The position numbers and the translations under genes were made by a program. A stretch of 5,751 bases of DNA from CAZULF01 sp964621215 (GTDB taxonomy: Bacteria > Pseudomonadota > Gammaproteobacteria > UBA1113): contig CAZULF010000115.1 of NCBI GenBank assembly GCA_964621215.1, positions 1 through 5,751 on the forward strand, given 5' to 3'. The notes under the pieces are model-generated. The model did no database searches. It was not told the origin of the DNA and saw only the letters and a program-made list of their open reading frames with translations. Each line of letters begins with the position of its first letter. The first letter of the stretch is position 1. Below are positions 1 to 5,751 of the stretch, piece by piece.

Positions 1-2
1 AT

Positions 3-206
3 AGAGATATCGAGTGCTCCTGTAGATACCTCATGGAAGAATTAACTGTACTTGCTATTTTAAATCAAGAGGGATTTAACACCCTCCTTTACCCCGGCTT
101 TATACAAACTGTTTGCGACATTCTCGCCATGGATGAACCTTATTTGACCAGTCTCTTCAAAAATTATATTTTTGTATCGCTACGAATTAAACGAAAAGGC
201 TTGTAA
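3..206 (+). CDS. Probable tRNA-dependent cyclodipeptide synthase, XYP type (C-terminal end only)
   Basis: The frame is open from the left edge to a TAA at 204-206, giving 67 visible residues; the N-terminal part is outside the window. Cyclodipeptide synthases (CDPS) take two aminoacyl-tRNAs and join their amino acids into a diketopiperazine in the cytoplasm. The visible part contains Y9-L-M-E-E13-L and then Y30-P-G. This matches, in order, the conserved catalytic Tyr and Glu (Y178 and E182 in AlbC numbering) and the Y202-P203 pair that defines the XYP subfamily. The Glu-to-Tyr distance is 17 residues rather than 20 in AlbC, so a small loop deletion is needed. The chain ends in a hydrophobic strand followed by basic residues (YIFVSLRIKRKGL), comparable to the last strand of AlbC. 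An ATG at 33-35 is in frame but the frame continues upstream, so it is probably internal. The match is from memory of family motifs; product amino acids cannot be predicted from this fragment. Confidence 0.6.
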   Translation, partial: RDIECSCRYLMEELTVLAILNQEGFNTLLYPGFIQTVCDILAMDEPYLTSLFKNYIFVSLRIKRKGL

Positions 207-217
207 CCTCATAGATA

Positions 218-242
218 AGACCTCTCAGAGCCCCTGAGGTCT
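218..242 (+). terminator. Inverted repeat, possible weak terminator after the first gene
   Basis: AGACCTC at 218-224 is the exact reverse complement of GAGGTCT at 236-242, with an 11-base loop. It starts 11 bases after the TAA of the upstream gene, where an intrinsic terminator would sit. The following bases are only loosely T-rich and have no clean U tract, so it may be a weak terminator or an mRNA 3' stabilising hairpin. An alternative 5-bp pairing (CTCAG 224-228 with CTGAG 234-238) competes with the outer stem. Confidence 0.4.
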
Positions 243-257
243 ACTGCTCTATTTCGC

Positions 258-285
258 TTTATATTGCCCTAAAGTAAGATATAAT
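258..285 (+). promoter_or_regulatory. Putative promoter of the hybrid kinase gene
   Basis: A perfect sigma-70 -10 hexamer TATAAT lies at 280-285, which would start transcription near 292 and leave a leader of about 55 bases before the ATG at 347. The -35 is poor: TTTATA at 258-263 has a 16-base spacer, and TTGCCC at 264-269 is only 10 bases away. There is no TGn extension. A promoter with a weak -35 would be expected to need an activator. A 7-base T run follows at 290-296. Confidence 0.45.
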
Positions 286-332
286 AATGTTTTTTTAGTG
301 TATATTACGCTCAAGTTACATTTTGTTTTTTT

Positions 333-337
333 GGGGA
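333..337 (+). promoter_or_regulatory. Ribosome binding site GGGGA that decides the kinase start
   Basis: GGGGA at 333-337 is followed by 9 bases and then ATG at 347. The upstream in-frame TTG at 323 has only T/A-rich sequence before it and no purine-rich site, and starting there would place the GGGGA inside the coding region. ATG 347 is therefore preferred. Confidence 0.75.
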
Positions 338-346
338 CTGAAAATA

Positions 347-3028
347 ATGGCATCGAAAGTACCTGGCATATCACATGAGCAGGATTTAACTACTAAGCTT
401 CTACAAAAATATCCCTATGCTTTATCGCACTTTCAAAATAGTAACCCATCATTAGAATTAATACTTGATACTCTAGTTTCTTATTACGAAAAAATTATTG
501 CTTGCATGCCGGAGGTCGTGTATTGGACCGATCGCAATTGTAAAGCTATTGGATGTAATGAGAATCAGCTAAAGGTGTTGGGTCTTAATTCTATAACTGA
601 GTTTCAAGGACTAACTTTCGAAGAGGCTGGAATTAAAGGCAATTGGTCTACCGAAGCAACCCACAAATTTAAATCTGATACTATGGAAGTGCTAAGAACA
701 GGGAAAGCCAAACTCAATGTCGAAGAACCTCCTATTACCGATAAAAATGGCCTTACGACCTATTATTTAACCAGTCGTGTTCCCGTCTTTGATGTAAACC
801 ATCATGTTGTTGCCGTAGTGGGTATTTCTACTGATATTACTGAGCGAAAAAAAGCAGAAGAAGAGCTAAAAGCAGCAAAAGAAAAAAGCGAAAATATTCT
901 ATCTGATTTGGTTAATAGACTAGCAGGAAAATATCCATACATTCTATCCAATTTTAATCAAAATGCTACCTCCGTAGAAGTAATGCTTGATGCGGTTTTT
1001 GAATATTATGGGAATATAATCGCTTGTATGCCAGGTAATGTGTATTGGACAGATAATAAATGTATATGCATTGGATGCAATGATAATCAATTAAAATTGT
1101 TTGGACTCAGTTCAGTATCTGAATTTAAAGGTTTAACTTTTGAAGAATTGGGGATTAGAAATAAATTTTCATCCGAGATAATTCAAAAACTGAAATCAGA
1201 TACTATTGAGGTCATAACCACCGGGAAAGCTAAACTCAACGTTGAAGAACCACCAGTCCCCGATAAAAATGGCAATCCAGTATATTATTTAACTAGCCGC
1301 GTACCTCTTTTCGACTCAAATCATACGGTTGTTGCTGTCGTAGGGATCTCTATCGATATCACTGCACAAAAGAAAGCAGAAGAAGAACTACGTATCGCTA
1401 AAGAAAAAGCGGAGCAAGCCAACGAACTCAAAACCAAGTTTATTCAAAACATGCAGCATGATGTTCGGACACCGCTCGCGGGTGTCTATCAATATATGGA
1501 GATATGGGCGCGCGAGGAAACTGATCCGGAAAAGAAACATTGCGCTGAGTTGATGCGGGCGAGCACGGGTCAGCTACTCAATATGTGTAATGAATTGGTC
1601 GATTTTGAAAATATCGAATATCTTGGTGATACAGTTCACCTCGAGCCAGTTGAAACCGCGAAGTTTTTATCTAAAGTAATCGATTTAAATCGCATGGCGG
1701 CGCATAGTCGTGATTTAGAAATTAAACTCTTGGTTGAACCTAATGTACCTCCTCGATTAAAACTAGATAAGAAAAAACTATACCGCGTGTTGGTGAACTT
1801 AATCGGTAATTCGCTGAAATTCACCGATGAAGGTTCCGTTACTTTACACATTAAAGCTTTATCATTGAGCCTCACATCAGCGACCATTTCATTTGAAATA
1901 CATGATACGGGTGTGGGCATCCCTGAAGATAAAATCGATTTAATTTTTGATAAGTTTGTACGCCTCAATCCTTCCAATCAGGCTAAATATAAAGGCAGTG
2001 GTTTAGGTTTATATTATGTGAAAAAATTTGTTGATGATATGCAAGGTAAATTAGACGTAGAAAGCGCTGAAGGACACGGTTCTATATTCCGCGTTATACT
2101 TACACTTGCAATTCCTAGTGCAGATGAAGTCGTTAAAGAAGTGCCACATGAAATTGATACGTTCCAAGATTCAGTTGCAAAAGAAATTCAAAAACTCCCT
2201 GATGAACGTTTCTTGAAAAAAGCATCTGCTAAAGATGTCACATCGATAGATTCACATACTACAGCACCACTCACATCTTCACCTAAAATATTATTAATTG
2301 AAGATGATCCTATCCAACAAAAAATGATTAGCAAAACTATAAAGGATATCGGTGGACAAATTGCTAAAATAGTCGATAGCGTATCATTAAGTTGCACAGC
2401 CATTAATGAATGGAAATATGATTTAGTGATTTCAGACTTAGGAATTACAGGCGGCTCTGGTATTGATGTCATAAATTGGGCTAAAGAAAATAAAACCCAT
2501 CCCAATCAACAAACACCTTTCATTGCTTTAACTGCAAATGTTGATGATGATATGAAACAAACCGCATTAAACAGTGGTTTTAACAATATCTATGTCAAAC
2601 CTTTAACAAGGAAAGTAGCCGAAAATATTTTCACAAAATACGTAGTGACGCAGAATGATGATCTTAAATTATCGCAAGATAAGGACGTCATCGATATTGA
2701 TGCTTCTTTAGAAATCGGGACTGATATAGAGATTCTAAAAGAATTATTTAGTATGCTGACTGAATCCATAGTGGAAGATAAAAAACAGCTACAAATGCTT
2801 TTTGAGAAAAATGATGTTGAATCAACACGTAAATTATTACATCGTTTAGATGGTACATTCCGATATTGTACCGTACCTATGCTTCAACAAACGCGAACCG
2901 CCTTACATGATGCCATACGAGATACGCAAACGTTGGATAAAGTCACAAAACTTTATGATGCTTTTTATAAAGAAATTGATAATTATTTAGCAACGTATGA
3001 AAAATTTAAAAAGGATGGGAAGTTGTAG
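347..3028 (+). CDS. Cytosolic tandem-PAS hybrid sensor histidine kinase with receiver and Hpt domains
   Basis: An 893-residue protein (ATG 347, TAG 3026-3028) with no hydrophobic membrane segment or signal peptide, so it probably senses an intracellular cue. Order: PAS 1 about 46-167, helical linker KKAEEEL, PAS 2 about 220-341, a second identical linker start, HisKA about 358-424 with the phospho-accepting H371 in QHDVRTP, and HATPase about 472-590. The HATPase shows the N box (N488 in NLIGNSLKF), G1 box DTGVGIP (D520), F box IFDKF and G2 box GSGLGL (550-555). A linker leads to a receiver at about 646-764 with the acidic pair E652/D653, phospho-acceptor D697, T729 and K751. An Hpt domain at about 782-887 has H832 in HRLDG. 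All relay residues are present, so the protein should run an ArcB/BarA-style His-Asp-His relay and hand phosphate to a separate response regulator not encoded here. The receiver has SDLGITGGSG instead of the common D-x-x-x-P pattern after the phospho-Asp. Ligand and target are unknown. It is followed by a strong terminator. Confidence 0.93.
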   Translation: MASKVPGISHEQDLTTKLLQKYPYALSHFQNSNPSLELILDTLVSYYEKIIACMPEVVYWTDRNCKAIGCNENQLKVLGLNSITEFQGLTFEEAGIKGNWSTEATHKFKSDTMEVLRTGKAKLNVEEPPITDKNGLTTYYLTSRVPVFDVNHHVVAVVGISTDITERKKAEEELKAAKEKSENILSDLVNRLAGKYPYILSNFNQNATSVEVMLDAVFEYYGNIIACMPGNVYWTDNKCICIGCNDNQLKLFGLSSVSEFKGLTFEELGIRNKFSSEIIQKLKSDTIEVITTGKAKLNVEEPPVPDKNGNPVYYLTSRVPLFDSNHTVVAVVGISIDITAQKKAEEELRIAKEKAEQANELKTKFIQNMQHDVRTPLAGVYQYMEIWAREETDPEKKHCAELMRASTGQLLNMCNELVDFENIEYLGDTVHLEPVETAKFLSKVIDLNRMAAHSRDLEIKLLVEPNVPPRLKLDKKKLYRVLVNLIGNSLKFTDEGSVTLHIKALSLSLTSATISFEIHDTGVGIPEDKIDLIFDKFVRLNPSNQAKYKGSGLGLYYVKKFVDDMQGKLDVESAEGHGSIFRVILTLAIPSADEVVKEVPHEIDTFQDSVAKEIQKLPDERFLKKASAKDVTSIDSHTTAPLTSSPKILLIEDDPIQQKMISKTIKDIGGQIAKIVDSVSLSCTAINEWKYDLVISDLGITGGSGIDVINWAKENKTHPNQQTPFIALTANVDDDMKQTALNSGFNNIYVKPLTRKVAENIFTKYVVTQNDDLKLSQDKDVIDIDASLEIGTDIEILKELFSMLTESIVEDKKQLQMLFEKNDVESTRKLLHRLDGTFRYCTVPMLQQTRTALHDAIRDTQTLDKVTKLYDAFYKEIDNYLATYEKFKKDGKL
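407..1414 (+). repeat. Internal duplication of the PAS sensor unit
   Basis: Codons 407-892 and 929-1414 encode two 162-residue segments in register at a constant 174-residue (522-nt) offset, with no insertion or deletion between them. Counting by eye gives 106 of 162 identical residues, about 65 percent. The best-kept stretches are ACMPxxVYWTD, AKLNVEEPP, YYLTSRVP, VVAVVGIS and KKAEEEL. Each unit holds a KYPY helix, the PAS core and the exit signalling helix. Third-position differences inside identical peptides show the duplication is not very recent. Confidence 0.9.
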
Positions 3029-3136
3029 CTGAATGCCAGTCTGTATTAACATGTAAAGTCGTTCACATAAAATGCCAACACGCCACCCTCTTCCACTCAT
3101 TAAAAAAATCAACTAAAACAAGCGGTTATATTTTTT

Positions 3137-3167
3137 AGGCCCTCTCTAAAAAAAAGGGCTTTTTTTT
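3137..3167 (+). terminator. Intrinsic terminator of the kinase gene
   Basis: A stem of GCCCT (3139-3143) with AGGGC (3155-3159), extended outward by a G-U and an A-T pair, closes an 11-base A-rich loop and is followed by eight T (3160-3167). It lies about 110 bases after the kinase stop codon. This is the typical form of a Rho-independent terminator on the + strand. Confidence 0.85.
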
Positions 3168-3179
3168 ATGCAGAATTGC

Positions 3180-3207
3180 TTGATTTTTGGCTGTTAATCT
3201 ATATAAT
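3180..3207 (+). promoter_or_regulatory. Probable sigma-70 promoter of the ankyrin-repeat gene
   Basis: TTGATT at 3180-3185 (four of six matches to TTGACA) is separated by 16 bases from a perfect TATAAT at 3202-3207. It sits 12 bases beyond the terminator T run. Transcription would start near 3214, giving a leader of about 138 bases before ATG 3352. The window contains two perfect TATAAT boxes upstream of genes, here and at 280-285. Confidence 0.6.
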
Positions 3208-3212
3208 GTTCC

Positions 3213-3236
3213 CTTAATTTAATAATCTCTTAATTT
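3213..3236 (+). repeat. Direct repeat CTTAATTT at the predicted transcription start
   Basis: CTTAATTT occurs at 3213-3220 and 3229-3236, a 16-base period, overlapping the predicted start site. It could be an operator. The CTTAAT core equals a PmrA half-site, but known PmrA boxes repeat every 11 bases, so this spacing does not fit. In AT-rich DNA an 8-base repeat may be chance. Confidence 0.35.
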
Positions 3237-3301
3237 CATACAACGCCCTAACTAGTTAAATCTAGGTACAGAAATAGAAACATTAAATCAAACGGGCCAT
3301 C

Positions 3302-3335
3302 ATTTTCAGCACGCTTAGATTTTCAGCACGCTTAG
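3302..3335 (+). repeat. Perfect 17-bp tandem duplication in the leader
   Basis: The 17-mer ATTTTCAGCACGCTTAG occurs twice head-to-tail at 3302-3318 and 3319-3335 with no mismatch. The second copy abuts the AAAGGA ribosome site. Perfect identity points to recent slippage or a conserved protein- or RNA-binding site; a change of copy number would not alter the reading frame, because it lies in the leader. Confidence 0.85.
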
Positions 3336-3341
3336 AAAGGA
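3336..3341 (+). promoter_or_regulatory. Ribosome binding site AAAGGA of the ankyrin-repeat gene
   Basis: AAAGGA at 3336-3341 lies 10 bases before ATG 3352 and directly follows the 17-bp tandem repeat. It supports ATG 3352 as the start. Confidence 0.65.
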
Positions 3342-3351
3342 CATAATCATT

Positions 3352-5751
3352 ATGCCACACACTCATTTTAGAACACGAATAACCCCTGCTCTTGCACCCA
3401 TTACTGCACCTGAGCAAATTAGCGATGCCATAAAAAAAGCAATTCGCACGAATAATCTGAATATGTTGGAATTAATCGCTTATAACAACACCGCGGCCGT
3501 GAATAAATATCGTGGGCTTATAGCTCAATATGATGCGCTTTATTTAGAGCGATGGTACTTAATTTTAAGTATTAAAATGAAACGTGGAATGCGTGCTTAT
3601 ATTGAAACTTATCTACAGGACCCTAAACTAAAGGAATTAGAGTTATCGGCAGAAGATCAACTTCGTAAAGAACGCTTTCAAATTGATATATCTAACACTT
3701 ATCCTCCTTGCGCATTAATCCTGATGAACTCAGCTCTCTCAGTGGGGTCTGCGTACTTGCAAGAAACAATTTGCTCATCAAGTTATGTTTTAGATAGCAA
3801 TGGAGATCTATATTTTTTTGATAAAATGAAACAATCTTATGAACCTATTATATTAGAGCTTGCAGTCAAGCAATTATTTTTAGAAGAATTTAAAGGAAGC
3901 TATACTTCCGATTTAAATATTGATTATATCTCGCGACAATTAACACTGAAACAATTAACGCGAATTACTGAGCTGACGCGACATGCTCCACCTGAGCGAG
4001 ATAGAAAATTTTTTGATGGTATCGCAACTATAGATGGTACCCATAGAACCCATATTTTTGATGCTTCTGTCAATAATTTATTAACATTACACAGAAGTTC
4101 TCTTTTTCTGCAGAACACTATCTATGCCGCTTTACGCGAAGCGATGCCGGAATATCTTGCTAGAATGCGTTATTTTTTAGACCTCAACTGGGAGGTTAAA
4201 GAGGGGCCAAACCATAAATTAATATGTAAAAATACCCCAGAGTCATTGGAATTTGTACATAATATTCAACGACACGTTTTTACAAACTTATTGTGGCCTG
4301 AAATTAGTAATATGTTGAGGGATGAAATCCATCAATTAAGTGATGCACCACTGACCTATATAACAAGCATAGAACAGATAGAAAAAAAGAAAGAAAGTTT
4401 GAGGGAGGACACTCGCGAACTTCTACAAAAACTCCGCCATATAGAACGGCAATTACAAGCAGCTGAGCTCAAAATACATCAGCCACCGGAAAATCAAGAT
4501 CAAATTGCATCTTTGATGGATGCGTTTATAAATTCATTCTCGGATGAGAATCTATCTGAGTTTGGTCTTGCTGTGCCTACAGAACCACTCGAAATTAAAC
4601 TAGCAAAAACATCATTAGGAGAGACCTTATTAGCTATGCAAGTGAATTGGAATCAACCGATTCTTGAGGATGGTTCAACCCCTTTACATGTGGCAATACG
4701 AGGCGGCAATATTATAGTTGCGCTATACATAGCCAACCAATGTGGAATAGATTTTTTTGCTACTGATACGCAAGGCGTATCAATGCTGGCAGCACAAGAT
4801 GCTAATCATTTAGGTTTAATGGATTATTTACGTAGTCAAATTGAAGAAGAACAAAGTATCATAAGTCAGTTATCCTGGGAGGACAGTGAGTACTATCCAT
4901 TAGATGAGCTAGATTCGCCGACTTTAGCAAGACGATTACCCGACAAACTACTGGCAGAACGACGAGACTCAAGCTCTTTATTAAACGAACGAGAAAAACA
5001 TTATTCACAGTTAAAGCAACATCAAAGTCTAGAAAACAAAATAGCAACTCAAATTATTCACAGACATTTTAATGCGTTATTATTTAATGCTGTGACGAGT
5101 GGGGATTTGCAAGCAATTCGCGGTTTACTGACACAACAAAATCGACTTATTAACCCAACCCAAAAACGCATGATAGCTTTAGATAAAGCGCGTGAAACAG
5201 TGGATAAGTGCACCTTAGAGGAGCTCTCTTCTCGATATTTTATTATGTTCCTTACAGAGCTAGTAAGTTATTTAGATGGAATGCCAGCAACTCAATTGAT
5301 GTCAGAGATCTCATCTGGTAATGTTTACCAAAATTTTCAATATCATATGCGAGGGACTGCAGAAGCTTTATTTTATGAGGCTAAGCAAGAAATTTATCCG
5401 CCTGTTTTTGCATCTTTATTAGAATCAAAAATAATTTACATGCCTACTTGGGTAGCACATCAAGAGATATCGGAACATTCAGCCAATAATCGTATTTCAT
5501 TATGTTCGGGTTCAAATAGTCCCTTATATAATTTGAATGACTCGGATCAGAATAACAAGTTTTTTGATAAATTGTATAACAGATTAGTAGAGAAGAGACT
5601 GCAAGAAAATTTACCTAAAATAGAAAATATTCCTCCTAGGTACACATGGCAACATTTTCTCTTGAATGTACAAGAAGCTTTAAGGAAGGAAAGTCAAGAA
5701 ACACTGCTAAAAAAACAAGAAGATTTATCTTCTGCTAAAGCAGCACTTGCA
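3352..5751 (+). CDS. Large ankyrin-repeat and coiled-coil protein, putative effector (3' end outside the window)
   Basis: From ATG 3352 the frame stays open for 800 codons to the right edge without a stop, so the protein is longer than 800 residues. No signal peptide or membrane segment is visible. The clearest domain is a pair of ankyrin-type repeats at about 440-505: the first has DGSTPLHVAIRGG (T443-P-L-H446), the second is degenerate (TDTQGVSMLAAQD). Degenerate ankyrin-like helix pairs may also lie at 24-42 (AIKKAIRTNNLNMLELI) and 573-606 (LLFNAVTSGDLQAIRGLL). Heptad-like charged helices suggest coiled coils at about 339-377, 531-572 and from 773 to the edge. Residues 60-338 and 607-772 look helical and match no family I recognise. 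No enzyme motif was seen. Ankyrin repeats bind proteins, and in intracellular gammaproteobacteria such large eukaryote-like proteins are often Dot/Icm substrates; that role is inference, because the C-terminal secretion signal region is missing. It has its own promoter and ribosome site and is separated from the kinase by a terminator. Confidence 0.85.
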   Translation, partial: MPHTHFRTRITPALAPITAPEQISDAIKKAIRTNNLNMLELIAYNNTAAVNKYRGLIAQYDALYLERWYLILSIKMKRGMRAYIETYLQDPKLKELELSAEDQLRKERFQIDISNTYPPCALILMNSALSVGSAYLQETICSSSYVLDSNGDLYFFDKMKQSYEPIILELAVKQLFLEEFKGSYTSDLNIDYISRQLTLKQLTRITELTRHAPPERDRKFFDGIATIDGTHRTHIFDASVNNLLTLHRSSLFLQNTIYAALREAMPEYLARMRYFLDLNWEVKEGPNHKLICKNTPESLEFVHNIQRHVFTNLLWPEISNMLRDEIHQLSDAPLTYITSIEQIEKKKESLREDTRELLQKLRHIERQLQAAELKIHQPPENQDQIASLMDAFINSFSDENLSEFGLAVPTEPLEIKLAKTSLGETLLAMQVNWNQPILEDGSTPLHVAIRGGNIIVALYIANQCGIDFFATDTQGVSMLAAQDANHLGLMDYLRSQIEEEQSIISQLSWEDSEYYPLDELDSPTLARRLPDKLLAERRDSSSLLNEREKHYSQLKQHQSLENKIATQIIHRHFNALLFNAVTSGDLQAIRGLLTQQNRLINPTQKRMIALDKARETVDKCTLEELSSRYFIMFLTELVSYLDGMPATQLMSEISSGNVYQNFQYHMRGTAEALFYEAKQEIYPPVFASLLESKIIYMPTWVAHQEISEHSANNRISLCSGSNSPLYNLNDSDQNNKFFDKLYNRLVEKRLQENLPKIENIPPRYTWQHFLLNVQEALRKESQETLLKKQEDLSSAKAALA

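Larger units (their letters stand above)
3029..3351. other. Intergenic region between the kinase and the ankyrin-repeat gene
   Basis: These 323 bases hold no convincing gene. Bases 3029-3130 show no motif I can support. The rest contains, in order, an intrinsic terminator, a sigma-70-like promoter, a CTTAATTT direct repeat, an AT-rich leader of about 138 bases, a 17-bp tandem repeat and the ribosome site of the next gene, each described separately. The order means the two flanking genes are transcribed separately. Confidence 0.7.

Noticed and set aside
33..206. A separate 57-residue small protein starting at ATG 33
   Set aside because: The same frame is open upstream to the window edge and includes the Tyr that fits the cyclodipeptide synthase motif; no clear ribosome site precedes ATG 33.
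1636..1977. Minus-strand frame of 113 codons inside the kinase gene
   Set aside because: It lies wholly antisense to well-conserved kinase catalytic boxes and its translation shows no domain.
2188..2505. Minus-strand frame of 105 codons inside the kinase gene
   Set aside because: It is antisense to the linker and receiver domain; the hydrophobic stretch follows from the complement of Asp/Lys/Asn-rich codons.
3213..3236. Canonical PmrA box
   Set aside because: The half-sites match CTTAAT but are separated by 10 bases instead of 5, and they lie downstream of the predicted -10.
3924..4118. Minus-strand frame of 64 codons inside the ankyrin-repeat gene
   Set aside because: Short shadow of a long plus-strand frame that has a promoter and ribosome site.
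4859..5047. Minus-strand frame of 62 codons inside the ankyrin-repeat gene
   Set aside because: Short shadow frame with no recognisable product or start signals.
1..5751. CRISPR array, tRNA, rRNA or insertion sequence
   Set aside because: No spaced repeat series, cloverleaf or rRNA-like segment, transposase motif or terminal inverted repeats were seen on either strand.

Overview
The window looks like a piece of an AT-rich gammaproteobacterial chromosome. The best guess is a Legionellales-type, host-associated bacterium (relatives of Legionella, Rickettsiella, Aquicella, Berkiella). This rests on inference from three things: low GC in most sampled lines; a soluble PAS hybrid kinase whose H box reads QHDVRTP; and a very large eukaryote-like protein with ankyrin-type repeats and coiled coils. 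A fourth hint is the tail of a probable XYP-type cyclodipeptide synthase, a family with known members in Rickettsiella and Fluoribacter. No gene in the window fixes the taxonomy.

Layout, all on the + strand. (1) Positions 3-206: the last 67 codons of a gene entering from the left, probably a tRNA-dependent cyclodipeptide synthase. (2) Positions 207-346: intergenic, with a 7-bp inverted repeat that may end the first gene, a perfect TATAAT, and a GGGGA ribosome site. (3) Positions 347-3028: a complete 893-residue cytosolic hybrid sensor kinase, ordered PAS, PAS, HisKA, HATPase, receiver, Hpt. Its two PAS units are an internal duplication with an exact 174-residue (522-nt) offset. (4) Positions 3029-3351: intergenic, with a strong intrinsic terminator, a new promoter, a CTTAATTT direct repeat and a perfect 17-bp tandem duplication just before the next ribosome site. 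(5) Positions 3352-5751: 800 codons open to the right edge, encoding the N-terminal part of a large ankyrin-repeat/coiled-coil protein of unrecognised family.

The terminator and promoter between the kinase and the ankyrin-repeat gene make these separate transcription units. The kinase has its own -10 box and probably its own promoter, so the three genes need not form an operon. The kinase carries a complete His-Asp-His relay and would pass phosphate to a response regulator encoded elsewhere. The ankyrin-repeat protein resembles secreted effectors of intracellular bacteria, but its C-terminus, where a Dot/Icm-type signal would sit, is outside the window. Any functional link between the cyclodipeptide synthase and the kinase is speculation from proximity.
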